Source: an uncultured Loktanella sp.
GTDB lineage: Bacteria > Pseudomonadota > Alphaproteobacteria > Rhodobacterales > Rhodobacteraceae
Length of the DNA stretch: 7,238 nt
Assembly: GCA_913061335.1 (NCBI GenBank)
Contig: CAJXTP010000153.1
Span: 1-7,238 of the forward strand
Reading direction: 5' to 3'
Each line of letters opens with the position of its first letter. Position 1 is the first letter of the stretch. Below are positions 1 through 6,958 of the stretch, one piece after another. The notes below the pieces were generated by a model that saw nothing but the letters and a program-made list of their open reading frames with translations, was not told the DNA's origin and made no database searches. Made by a program: the position numbers and the translations under genes.

Positions 1-47
1 GAGATGTAGAGAGGTCTCGTGGGCTCGGAGATGTGTATAAGAGACAG
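1..47 (+). other. Illumina Nextera P7/i7 adapter remnant (not genomic)
   Basis: Bases 14-47 match the 34-nt Nextera read-2 transposase adapter from start to finish, ending in the 19-bp Tn5 mosaic end (29-47, AGATGTGTATAAGAGACAG). Bases 1-5 (GAGAT) are the 3' tail of the P7 flow-cell primer, and bases 6-13 (GTAGAGAG) lie exactly in the i7 index slot and match the Nextera index commonly called N707. The order P7 tail, index, adapter, insert is that of a library molecule, so this is untrimmed read-through kept at a contig end. It carries an in-frame TAA at 38-40 with respect to the first gene. Genomic sequence starts at 48. The identification rests on recalled adapter sequences, which match without a mismatch. 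Confidence 0.97.
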
Positions 48-706
48 GCCTTGTCGCCCTTGCATTGCCGTTCCTTGCGATTGGTGCCGCCGTTGACGCG
101 CACGCCAACGGTTTTGGTATATTGAATGCATTTGAAGCACCAACATGGATCACCTGGGTCGTTACAATTCTGGCGCTGGATTTTGCGATTTGGGTGCAGC
201 ATGTTGTCACCCACAAGGTACCACTGCTTTGGCGTTTGCATCAGGTGCACCACGCCGATACCGAGATGGATGTCACAACGGCGATCCGTTTTCACCCCAT
301 AGAAATAGGGCTTTCGATGACGTTAAAAGTCGGGCTTATCTATCTTTTGGGCCCACCAGCCGCTGCTGTATTGCTGTTCGAGGTTTTGTTGAACGGGTCA
401 GCGATGTTCAACCACGCAAATATCCGACTGCCGTTATGGCTTGATCGGGTGCTGCGCCGCGTCATCGTGACCCCCGACATGCACCGCGTTCACCACTCAA
501 TTGACAGACGAGAGCACGATTCAAATTACGGGTTTTTCCTATCGATCTGGGATCATATGTTCTCGACCCATGTGGCCCAACCGCGGCTTCCTCATGAAAC
601 AATGCCCATCGGATTACGTTGGCAGGACCGGCGCCCAAGCGGGCTTAGGTGGTCCCTGTTGTTGCCATTTCAAAACCCTAAAAAAACGGATGTAACCAAG
701 CCATGA
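48..706 (+). CDS. Sterol desaturase / fatty acid hydroxylase superfamily membrane protein, 5'-truncated
   Basis: This is the C-terminal part of an integral-membrane di-iron enzyme of the fatty acid hydroxylase (sterol desaturase) superfamily, which uses O2 to hydroxylate or desaturate lipid-like substrates. The histidine boxes are present and in order: HVVTH (200-214), HQVHH (239-253), a lone FHP histidine, NH in the FNHAN stretch, and HRVHH (482-496) followed by SNYG and WDHMF. Hydrophobic stretches flank the boxes. The frame is open from base 50 (reading LVALALPFLAIG), so the TTG at 65 is an internal leucine codon and not a start. The true start lay upstream and was lost at the adapter junction. 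About 218 codons remain; family members are usually about 250-300 residues, so roughly the first membrane segments are missing. The TGA stop overlaps the ccmE start as ATGA (703-706), suggesting co-translation with the cytochrome c maturation genes. The substrate cannot be told; sterol, carotenoid or membrane fatty acid/ornithine lipid are all possible. Confidence 0.88.
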
Positions 707-1176
707 TGACACTGAAGAAAAGACGGCGCATTCAGGTCATTGTTTTGGCCTTCGTTGCATTAGGGATCGCTACGGTCCTTATCGGCTACGCGCTGCAGGA
801 CGGAATCAACTATTTCAGATCGCCAACGCAGGTCACTGAGGCACCACCACCGCCGACCGAAAAATTCCGCATTGGCGGGCTTGTCACTGAAAATTCCATA
901 CGGACGGTTGGCGACGCATCGGTGGCGTTCAGTGTAACCGATGGCAACGCAACGGTCCCCGTTGTTTACGTCGGCATGCTGCCTGACCTTTTTGAAGAAG
1001 GGCAGGGCATGATCGGCCTCGGAAGCCTTGTTGATGGTACCTTCCAAGCGACCGAAATTTTGGCAAAGCACGACGAAAACTACATGCCCGCCGAGGTGAT
1101 CGAGGCGCTCGAAGCGCAAGGCGTTTATCAGGGCGGCCGCCAAGAAACAGAAATTGGAGCAGGCGATGATTCCTGA
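703..1176 (+). CDS. ccmE: Cytochrome c maturation heme chaperone CcmE
   Basis: CcmE is the periplasmic heme chaperone of System I. It accepts heme covalently on a histidine after CcmC/CcmD/CcmAB action and delivers it to CcmF. The protein is 157 residues, a normal length. A basic N-terminus (KKRRR, about 5-9) precedes one membrane anchor (about 12-30), a proline-rich linker (TEAPPPP, about 45-51) and the OB-fold domain beginning at FRIGGLV. The heme-binding signature LAKHDENYMP is intact, with the heme-linking His at 123 and the conserved Tyr at 127. The start is the first of two adjacent ATGs; the first overlaps the upstream stop as ATGA, and no strong ribosome binding site is visible, which fits translational coupling. 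Its 3' end overlaps ccmF by 11 nt. Confidence 0.97.
   Translation: MMTLKKRRRIQVIVLAFVALGIATVLIGYALQDGINYFRSPTQVTEAPPPPTEKFRIGGLVTENSIRTVGDASVAFSVTDGNATVPVVYVGMLPDLFEEGQGMIGLGSLVDGTFQATEILAKHDENYMPAEVIEALEAQGVYQGGRQETEIGAGDDS
1156..1159 (+). promoter_or_regulatory. Ribosome binding site that sets the ccmF start
   Basis: GGAG lies 6 nt before the ATG at 1166. It therefore supports that ATG rather than the in-frame TTG at 1154, which would add only Met-Glu-Gln-Ala and sits on top of the site. The element lies within the end of the ccmE coding sequence. Confidence 0.7.
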
Positions 1177-3160
1177 GATTGGTCAGTTTGCACTGACGCT
1201 CGCGTTGATGACCGCCGTGGTCCAAGGCATTTTGCCGATTTGGGGTGCGGCGCGAAATAACGCGGTTTGGATGCGCAGCGCGACGCCTTCGGCGGCGTTG
1301 CAATGCATTTTGATCGCGATCGCTTTTGGCGCATTGATGCGGTCATTTGTTGTCAGCGATTTTACGGTCGTGAACGTCGTGGAAAACTCGCATTCGCTCA
1401 AACCAATACTGTTCAAGGTCGCCGGCACGTGGGGCAGCCACGAAGGTTCGCTGCTGCTCTGGACACTGATCCTCGCGGTCTTTGGGGCAGCTGTCGCACT
1501 TCTTGGACAAAACATCCCAACCAGCCTAAAGGCACGCACGCTCAGCGTTCAGGCGTGGATCAGTACCGGATTCCTAAGCTTTATGCTGTTCACATCAAAC
1601 CCGTTTGACCGGATTTTTCCGGCACCTTTGGACGGCAACGACCTGAACCCGCTGCTGCAAGATGTCGGCTTGGCGATGCATCCGCCACTGCTGTATATCG
1701 GCTATGTCGGGTTCTCGATTGTCTTTAGCTTTGCGGTCGCCGCCCTGATTGAAGGGCGCGTTGACCCCGCTTGGGCACGCTGGGTTCGGCCTTGGACCTT
1801 GGCTGCATGGGTCGCGTTGACCGGCGGCATCGCACTTGGCTCTTGGTGGGCTTACTACGAATTAGGCTGGGGCGGCTGGTGGTTTTGGGACCCTGTCGAA
1901 AACGTCAGCTTTATGCCGTGGCTTTTGGGCACTGCGCTGCTGCATTCGGCTGTCGTCACTGAAAAACGCGGCGCGTTCAAAAGCTGGACAATCCTACTGG
2001 CCATTCTAACGTTTTCACTATCGCTGCTGGGCACATTCATCGTTCGGTCAGGGCTGCTGACCTCGGTTCATGCCTTCGCCGTCGACCCTGAACGCGGCGC
2101 GTATATTCTTGGGCTGCTCGTGCTGTCCATCGGCGGTTCGCTGACGCTATATGCGATCCGTGCGCCAAAAATGGATCCGGGCGGTCTTTTTGCGCCAATC
2201 AGTCGCGAAGGTGGCTTGCTGATCAACAATCTACTGCTGACCTTGGCAACCGCGACCGTGCTTTTCGGCACGCTTTATCCACTGTTCCTAGAGGCAATCA
2301 CGGGCGACAAAATTTCAGTTGGGCCACCGTTTTTCAACGCAAGCTTTATCCCGATCATGTTGCCACTGGTCATCGTGATGGGGGTCGGGCCATTTTTGTC
2401 ATGGAAACGTGCCGATTTGCCCGGCGTTTTTGACCGGCTCAAATGGGTGATCGTGATCACGCTGATCGCCTTGCTTGTCGTCTGGTACGTGCAAACAAAA
2501 GGACCAGCACTTGCCGTGCTCGCAATGGCAATCGCGGTTTGGTTATTGCTCGCAACACTGCGCGAATGGTCGCTACGTATTAAGCTGGGGCAAGTAAGCG
2601 TTCGCGAAAGCCTTGACCGTTTACGCCGCGTTCCGCGTTCATCACATGGAATGACATTGGCTCACGCGGGCCTTGCTGTGTGCATTTTCGGCTTTGTCGG
2701 ATCATCGGCATGGAAATCCGAAGAAGTGCTTTTCGTCGAACCCGGAACCCAAGTTGAAATCGCCGGATTTGACGTCACCTTTGAAGGCACAGAGCGCGTG
2801 CAAGGCCCCAACTACGTGGCCGCTGTCGGCGTACTACGCGTGATGCGAAATGGGCGTGAAGTCACCGTACTTCGCCCCGAACGGCGCACATATCCGGTGG
2901 CGCAATCGCAAACGACTGAGGCCGCGATCAGGTCAACACCTGCGGGCGATCTATATGCCTCGATCACCGAGCCTGCAAATGAAGACATGGGTGGAAAATG
3001 GACTTTGCGTATCTTGTACGAACCGCTGGTTGGGCTGGTTTGGCTGGGATCATTGATGTTGGTACTAGGTGGGCTCACATCGCTCACGGACCGTCGTCTT
3101 CGGGTTGGGTCGCCAAAACGTAAAACGCCCGTAGCCACTGCGCTGATTGCGGGGGAATAG
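1166..3160 (+). CDS. ccmF: Cytochrome c heme lyase core subunit CcmF
   Basis: CcmF is the large multi-pass inner-membrane protein that takes heme from holo-CcmE and, with CcmH and CcmI, attaches it to the CXXCH motifs of apocytochrome c. The product is 664 residues from the ATG at 1166, the usual family size. The tryptophan-rich WWD domain is complete, with core WGGWWFWDPVEN at about 235-246. All four functional histidines can be placed: two periplasmic ligands, H172 (AMHPPLLY) and H302 (SVHAF), and two transmembrane b-heme ligands, H260 (LLHSAV) and H500 (LAHAGLA). Their spacing closely parallels E. coli H173, H303, H261 and H491. A GSHEGS motif is at about 91-96. A large periplasmic domain occupies about 515-610, before a last membrane helix (about 617-638). 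It overlaps ccmE by 11 nt and ends 2 nt before ccmG. Confidence 0.98.
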   Translation: MIPEIGQFALTLALMTAVVQGILPIWGAARNNAVWMRSATPSAALQCILIAIAFGALMRSFVVSDFTVVNVVENSHSLKPILFKVAGTWGSHEGSLLLWTLILAVFGAAVALLGQNIPTSLKARTLSVQAWISTGFLSFMLFTSNPFDRIFPAPLDGNDLNPLLQDVGLAMHPPLLYIGYVGFSIVFSFAVAALIEGRVDPAWARWVRPWTLAAWVALTGGIALGSWWAYYELGWGGWWFWDPVENVSFMPWLLGTALLHSAVVTEKRGAFKSWTILLAILTFSLSLLGTFIVRSGLLTSVHAFAVDPERGAYILGLLVLSIGGSLTLYAIRAPKMDPGGLFAPISREGGLLINNLLLTLATATVLFGTLYPLFLEAITGDKISVGPPFFNASFIPIMLPLVIVMGVGPFLSWKRADLPGVFDRLKWVIVITLIALLVVWYVQTKGPALAVLAMAIAVWLLLATLREWSLRIKLGQVSVRESLDRLRRVPRSSHGMTLAHAGLAVCIFGFVGSSAWKSEEVLFVEPGTQVEIAGFDVTFEGTERVQGPNYVAAVGVLRVMRNGREVTVLRPERRTYPVAQSQTTEAAIRSTPAGDLYASITEPANEDMGGKWTLRILYEPLVGLVWLGSLMLVLGGLTSLTDRRLRVGSPKRKTPVATALIAGE

Positions 3161-3162
3161 AC

Positions 3163-3717
3163 ATGAATCGGTTTCTCATTTTCCTCCCGCTATGCGTTGC
3201 AATAGTGATCGGACTTGCCGGATGGTGGGGGCTGAACCCAGACCGCGACCCCAACTCGGTCCCTTCAGCCTTGATCGGGCAGCCCGTTCCGATCTTTGAC
3301 CTTCCGGCCATAGAAGGCATCGGCGGGCTTGGCCTGTCGACACAAGATTTCGCCGACGCGTCTGGCCCGACTTTGGTCAACGTCTTTGCGTCTTGGTGTG
3401 TGCCATGTCGGGCCGAACACGCCGTGTTAACGCGCATGGTGCGCGAGGACAATTTGGCGCTGGTCGGCATAAATTACAAAGATAAGCCCGCCGCCGCCGC
3501 CGCGTGGCTTACTGAACTGGGCAACCCTTACGTCCGTATCGGATCAGACCAAACGGGGCGCGCAGGGATCGAATGGGGCATCTCTGGTGTGCCAGAAACC
3601 TTTGTGGTCGATGCTGACGGTATCATCGTATTCCGTTACGTGGGGCCGATAACCAGCGACGCTGCATTGGCAACACTGCGCAACGCACTGGCACAAGCCG
3701 AGGGCGATAACTCATGA
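3163..3717 (+). CDS. ccmG: Thiol:disulfide interchange protein CcmG (DsbE, thioredoxin-like)
   Basis: CcmG is a membrane-anchored periplasmic thioredoxin-fold protein that keeps the apocytochrome CXXCH thiols reduced for heme attachment, working with CcmH and drawing electrons from CcdA/DsbD. It is 184 residues. An N-terminal anchor (about 4-22) is followed by the thioredoxin fold with active site WCVPC (C79, C82), the acidic residue E85 just after it, the CcmG-typical GINYKD strand (about 102-107) and the cis-proline loop GVPETF (P144). A GGGGGA ribosome binding site (3151-3156) sits 6 nt before the ATG. A GCC-repeat tract at about 3487-3503 encodes a short alanine run (109-114). In Rhodobacter-type genomes the ccmG homologue (helX) usually lies with ccmABCD, so its place after ccmF here follows the gammaproteobacterial gene order instead. 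No ccmD is found nearby. Confidence 0.96.
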   Translation: MNRFLIFLPLCVAIVIGLAGWWGLNPDRDPNSVPSALIGQPVPIFDLPAIEGIGGLGLSTQDFADASGPTLVNVFASWCVPCRAEHAVLTRMVREDNLALVGINYKDKPAAAAAWLTELGNPYVRIGSDQTGRAGIEWGISGVPETFVVDADGIIVFRYVGPITSDAALATLRNALAQAEGDNS

Positions 3718-4184
3718 TCCGATTGTTGATTATCCTAGTGTTCATGGCGACATCTGCAGCCGCAGTGGAACCAGATGAAATACTCTCTGACCCCGCGCTA
3801 GAATCCCGCGCACGCGACATTTCGGCGAACTTGCGCTGCGTCGTGTGCCAAAACGAACCCATCGATACGTCAAATTCAGGCGTCGCCCGTGACCTCAGGT
3901 TGCTTGTGCGCGAACGCTTGGTCGCGGGTGACACCGATGATCAGGTTTACGACTATATGGTTGCCCGCTACGGTGACTACGTTTTGTTTAATCCGCCGTG
4001 GAAATCAACGACATATGTGCTGTGGCTGGCACCGTTTGTGATCGCCTTACTTGGTGGGTTTTGCGTCATCATGGTCTTTCGGCGCTCCAACGCCGGACCC
4101 GAAGGCGCTGCAACGCTTACCGCAGACGAAGAAGACATTTTTGCAGATGTCACAAAACGCAATACGGACGGGACCGCGCAATGA
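3714..4184 (+). CDS. ccmH: Cytochrome c maturation thiol protein CcmH
   Basis: CcmH is a periplasmic, membrane-anchored redox protein of the heme lyase complex that acts with CcmG on apocytochrome cysteines. At 156 residues it matches the short, single-function CcmH, not the CcmH-CcmI fusion of E. coli. A signal peptide is visible (hydrophobic 3-15, likely cleavage after ATSAAA near residue 17). The family signature LRCVVCQN holds the redox pair C42 and C45, the following three-helix region ends near FNPPW, and a C-terminal membrane helix spans about 101-122 with a charged cytoplasmic tail. The ATG overlaps the ccmG stop as ATGA (3714-3717), with a possible AGGG ribosome binding site at 3701-3704. 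Its own stop overlaps the ccmI start in the same way. Confidence 0.97.
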   Translation: MIRLLIILVFMATSAAAVEPDEILSDPALESRARDISANLRCVVCQNEPIDTSNSGVARDLRLLVRERLVAGDTDDQVYDYMVARYGDYVLFNPPWKSTTYVLWLAPFVIALLGGFCVIMVFRRSNAGPEGAATLTADEEDIFADVTKRNTDGTAQ

Positions 4185-5326
4185 TGTATCTTTGGGCGAT
4201 TTTGCTCGTCGTGCTTGTCGTAGCAAGCTTTGTCATTCCGATTTTGCGGCGATCAACGGGCTTGGTGTCGCATTCCGACAGTGCACAGGCCATGCTGCGT
4301 GACCAGCTTACTGAAATCGACCGCGACATGGCGCGCGGATTAATCTCATCTGATGATGCACGCGCCGCAGCAGTCGAGATTAAGCGCCGGATCATTGCCG
4401 TTGATAAAGACCACGCATCGGTCCCAAACGCGATTGCAACTGGCGGGTGGGCCGTTGTGGTTGCCGGTATTCTTGTGCCAATTTCTGCGGCCGCTTTATA
4501 CATGAGCATCGGATCGCCTGGAACGCCAAGCGTGAAATTCTCAGACAGCAAAGAAGAGCGCGCAGCACTCGCGCAACGCAATGATTTGACACAAGAGCTG
4601 CGCACCCGACTGGAAGCCGATGAAAACGGCGGTCCAACCGAAGGATGGTTGCTGTTGGCAGACGCCTATATGCGCGTCGGGCGATATACCGAGGCAGCAG
4701 ATGCTTATAGCCGCGTTCTGGAACGTGACGACGCGACCGTCGGGGATTTCACACGCTTTGCAGAAGCCCTCATTCTGCGCGATAATGGCCAAGTCACACC
4801 GCTTGCGGAACGTGCGTTGGATCGATCTTTGCAGCTATCACCCAACAATCCGGCGGGGATTTATTACAAATCCTTTGCGCTGGAACAAGCTGGCGAGGTC
4901 GATGCCGCCTACGCGATGCTTGTTGCGCGGTTGGGCACATCAAACGGACCTAACCCGTGGATGGGGTCTTTTGTGGCCCAAGCTAATTTCTATGGCGAGA
5001 AACTTGGCAGACCACCGTTGTCATTGGCAGATTTCGCGCCAGCATTACGCGGTCCAACCCAAGAAGACATCGCAGGCGCCGCAGATTTGTCGAACGACGA
5101 TCGCAACGCTTTTATCGCTTCAATGGTTGCGCAACTTGCGGCGCGATTGGAAGACGAACCAGACGATCTTGATGGGTGGTTGCAACTGGCACGGGCGTAT
5201 ATCGTGCTTGGCGATGAAGCAGGGGCGGCAAACGCCTATCAGCAGGCAGCGCCGCTAATTGTCGACCTACCCGCAGGCGACCCAAGACGCGACGTCGTGC
5301 AACAAAACATCGACGCTGGGCAGTAG
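4181..5326 (+). CDS. ccmI: Cytochrome c biogenesis protein CcmI (TPR apocytochrome chaperone)
   Basis: CcmI (CycH) binds the C-terminal helix of apocytochrome c and presents it to CcmF/CcmH. The product is 381 residues from the ATG at 4181, which overlaps the ccmH stop (ATGA). The frame stays open upstream to 3998, but that part overlaps ccmH and is not the gene. Layout: membrane helix 1 at about 4-22; a cytoplasmic loop rich in charged heptad-like sequence (about 35-80, with LRDQLTEIDRDMARG); membrane helix 2 at about 87-108; then a periplasmic TPR domain. TPR-like repeats are clear at about 154-184 (GWLLLADAYMRVGRYTEAAD), less so at about 222-250, and again at about 332-362 (GWLQLARAYIVLGDEAGAAN). 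The two-helix plus TPR arrangement is that of alphaproteobacterial CcmI. It is the last gene of the string. Confidence 0.95.
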   Translation: MMYLWAILLVVLVVASFVIPILRRSTGLVSHSDSAQAMLRDQLTEIDRDMARGLISSDDARAAAVEIKRRIIAVDKDHASVPNAIATGGWAVVVAGILVPISAAALYMSIGSPGTPSVKFSDSKEERAALAQRNDLTQELRTRLEADENGGPTEGWLLLADAYMRVGRYTEAADAYSRVLERDDATVGDFTRFAEALILRDNGQVTPLAERALDRSLQLSPNNPAGIYYKSFALEQAGEVDAAYAMLVARLGTSNGPNPWMGSFVAQANFYGEKLGRPPLSLADFAPALRGPTQEDIAGAADLSNDDRNAFIASMVAQLAARLEDEPDDLDGWLQLARAYIVLGDEAGAANAYQQAAPLIVDLPAGDPRRDVVQQNIDAGQ

Positions 5327-5388
5327 CCACCTGATATTGTACAAAGCATGTACCGTTGCTTTTCAAGTTCGGTAATGAGGCGACTATT
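5327..5388. other. Intergenic gap ccmI-fnrL (62 nt)
   Basis: This is the only non-overlapping gap of note before the right-hand control region. I see no stem-loop followed by a T-run, so no recognisable intrinsic terminator for the ccm string. An 8-bp palindrome TTGTACAA lies at 5337-5344 and GGTAAT (5371-5376) is a weak -10-like word. Read-through from ccmI into fnrL is possible. Confidence 0.5.
5377..5380 (+). promoter_or_regulatory. Ribosome binding site that sets the fnrL start
   Basis: GAGG lies 8 nt before the ATG at 5389. This supports that ATG over the in-frame TTG at 5356, which would add 11 residues with no ribosome binding site and no counterpart in the family. Confidence 0.7.
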
Positions 5389-6114
5389 ATGACCAAGATT
5401 ATTCCATTTCGAAATTGTGACGGCTGCCCGATCCGGCATCGTGCCATTTGTGCGACTTGCGACGGCGACGAATTTGTTCAGCTTGAAGCGATGAAATACT
5501 ATCGCTCTTACAGCGCAGGTCAGACGATCATGTGGGCGGGCGACCGGATGGAGTTTGTGGCGTCCGTTGTCGCAGGCACGGCGACCATTCAGCATCTTGT
5601 CGAAGACGGGCGCAAACAGACCGTTGGTTTGCTGTTGCCGTCAGACTTTATCGGCAGGCCCGGTCGCGAGATCGCGCTTTACGATGTGACCGCAGTCAGT
5701 GACGTAACCTTGTGCTGTTTTCGGCGCGGTGAGTTTGAAAAACTCGTGACCAATACCCCGCATATTGCGCAGCGCATGCTTGCAATGGCGCTGGACGAGC
5801 TGGATGCGGCGCGCGATTGGATGTTCTTGTTGGGCCGTAAGACCGCTCTTGAACGGATCGCAAGCTTTCTGTTGCTGATCCAACGCCGCACCGTGTCCAC
5901 TGACGGCTTGGTCGTACCTCAACCGACGCCGGTTTCATTGCCGCTGACGCGTGAAGCGATGTCAGACTATCTTGGGCTGACGCTCGAAACAGTCAGCCGC
6001 CAGTTTTCGAAACTGAAGGCTGACGGGATCATTGAATATGCAAGCAAGCGCGAGATTATCATCCCTGATGTGGCTGCGCTGCGTAATGTCGCGGGCGAAG
6101 GTGCCGCCTATTAA
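5389..6114 (+). CDS. fnrL: FnrL-type oxygen-sensing Crp/Fnr transcription regulator
   Basis: This is a cytoplasmic 241-residue Fnr-family regulator. In this family an oxygen-labile [4Fe-4S] cluster drives dimerisation and DNA binding under low oxygen. The N-terminal cysteine cluster C10-x2-C13-x7-C21-x2-C24 (NCDGCPIRHRAICATC) and the central C109/C110 supply the candidate ligands; E. coli FNR uses three N-terminal cysteines and C122. A cyclic-nucleotide-binding-type beta-roll spans about 30-115 and the dimerisation helix about 122-150 (ALDELDAARDWMFLLGR). The C-terminal winged helix-turn-helix has recognition helix LETVSRQF, in which E200, S203 and R204 are the E-x2-SR residues that read TTGAT half-sites. 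A matching TTGAT-N4-ATCAA operator lies nearby at 7040-7053. The C10-x2-C13-x7-C21 spacing is FnrL-like rather than E. coli-like. The stop shares the TTAA at 6111-6114 with the opposing gene. Confidence 0.95.
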   Translation: MTKIIPFRNCDGCPIRHRAICATCDGDEFVQLEAMKYYRSYSAGQTIMWAGDRMEFVASVVAGTATIQHLVEDGRKQTVGLLLPSDFIGRPGREIALYDVTAVSDVTLCCFRRGEFEKLVTNTPHIAQRMLAMALDELDAARDWMFLLGRKTALERIASFLLLIQRRTVSTDGLVVPQPTPVSLPLTREAMSDYLGLTLETVSRQFSKLKADGIIEYASKREIIIPDVAALRNVAGEGAAY

Positions 6115-6950
6115 TTTGCCAACAGTACCGGCACAGGTGCTTGCCGTAAGATTGTGCGCGTCACACCGCCAATGACGGCCTCGCGCAGGCGCGAATGACC
6201 ATAAGCACCCATCACGATCATCTCTGCGCCGGTTTCTGTTGCATGTTGCATCAGCTGGTCGGCAACATTGGATCGCAGCTTGGCGGACACAGTAATTTCA
6301 ACGGTGGCACCGGCCCGCGATAGCATTTGCGCCAAACGCCCGCCCGGATCAGAGCGATCTTTTCTAACGTCCGACGGGTTCACAACACAAATATTGGTTA
6401 GGCCCACCTCACCAATTATGGGCAGGACAGCGCGCGTTGCGGCCAATGCCTCGGCGCCGTCATCCCATGCGATTAACACTTGCTGCGAGGGCGGTTGTTG
6501 CGTGTTCCCGTCGGGCACCACGATCACAGGAATATCGGCACCAAAAAGGCAGGCCTCAAACGCGGCAATATCCAACTGCGACGGTCCGTCGTGATATGGC
6601 AGCGGTAGTATAGCCACGTCGAAGAACCGCATATGATCCGATATAAACGACAGCAGCCCACCCGACATCAAAGTGACCGATTCAACATCCCAATTGATGT
6701 CTTCGGCATGCAGGCGCTTGCGGATAACGTCTTCAATTTCGCTCGACTGCGTTTGAGCAAATTCTAGATTTTGCTGAATGGCGATGGCCTGCGCGCCCGC
6801 ATAATAAAACCCTGGATCGGTGGTATCAACGCCAGCCGCGACGATATGCAAATGGGCACCCCATTTTCGCGCTGCTGCAATTGCATAGTCTAACGCGGTC
6901 AGCGCACCTGTCGGGTCATGCAAAAACATGGTGATGGATTTAAAACTCAT
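6111..6950 (-). CDS. Universal stress protein, tandem UspA domains
   Basis: This is a 279-residue soluble protein made of two Usp (alpha/beta, Rossmann-like) domains: residues 1 to about 147, starting SFKSITMFLHD and ending ADIPVIVV; and about 155-279, starting QQVLIAWDD and ending APVPVLLAN. Domain 2 carries the nucleotide-binding motif G248-x2-G251-x9-G261, but the next residue is Gly (GGVTR) rather than the usual Ser/Thr. Domain 1 lacks a clear copy of the motif. The ATG at 6950 is chosen because GGAGG lies 8 nt upstream; the frame is open a further 26 codons to 7028, but that stretch is low-quality sequence within the control region. Usp proteins of this type commonly sit between fnrL and the cco genes in Rhodobacterales. 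The exact biochemical role is unknown; stress or energy-state sensing is inferred from the family. Confidence 0.92.
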   Translation of the reverse strand: MSFKSITMFLHDPTGALTALDYAIAAARKWGAHLHIVAAGVDTTDPGFYYAGAQAIAIQQNLEFAQTQSSEIEDVIRKRLHAEDINWDVESVTLMSGGLLSFISDHMRFFDVAILPLPYHDGPSQLDIAAFEACLFGADIPVIVVPDGNTQQPPSQQVLIAWDDGAEALAATRAVLPIIGEVGLTNICVVNPSDVRKDRSDPGGRLAQMLSRAGATVEITVSAKLRSNVADQLMQHATETGAEMIVMGAYGHSRLREAVIGGVTRTILRQAPVPVLLAN

Positions 6951-6958
6951 GGCCGGAT

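Noticed and set aside
65..67. TTG as the start codon of the sterol desaturase gene
   Set aside because: The frame is open upstream to the adapter junction and encodes continuous hydrophobic sequence, so the TTG is an internal leucine in a truncated gene.
929..1303. Long antisense open frames opposite ccmE/ccmF and other genes
   Set aside because: They are arginine-rich or low-complexity translations opposite confidently identified genes, with no family resemblance and no ribosome binding signals.
2449..2460. GTGATCGTGATCAC palindrome-like words inside ccmF as a regulatory site
   Set aside because: The repeat arises from a Val/Ile-rich membrane helix (VIVITLIA) and has no promoter context.
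3487..3503. GCC repeat in ccmG as a phase-variable tract
   Set aside because: It has only about four perfect trinucleotide units; length changes would add or remove alanines without shifting the frame, so no switching is expected.
3998..4180. 61-residue extension of CcmI upstream of 4181
   Set aside because: It lies in another frame of ccmH, is arginine-rich shadow sequence, and the ATGA overlap plus the MMYLWAILLV membrane start give the natural beginning.
5331..5344. FNR-like sequence CTGATATTGTACAA before fnrL, suggesting autoregulation
   Set aside because: It matches only 7 of 10 consensus bases. Placed at -41.5 it would start transcription about 10 nt before the ATG, on the ribosome binding site. 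The TTGTACAA palindrome within it is short enough to be chance.
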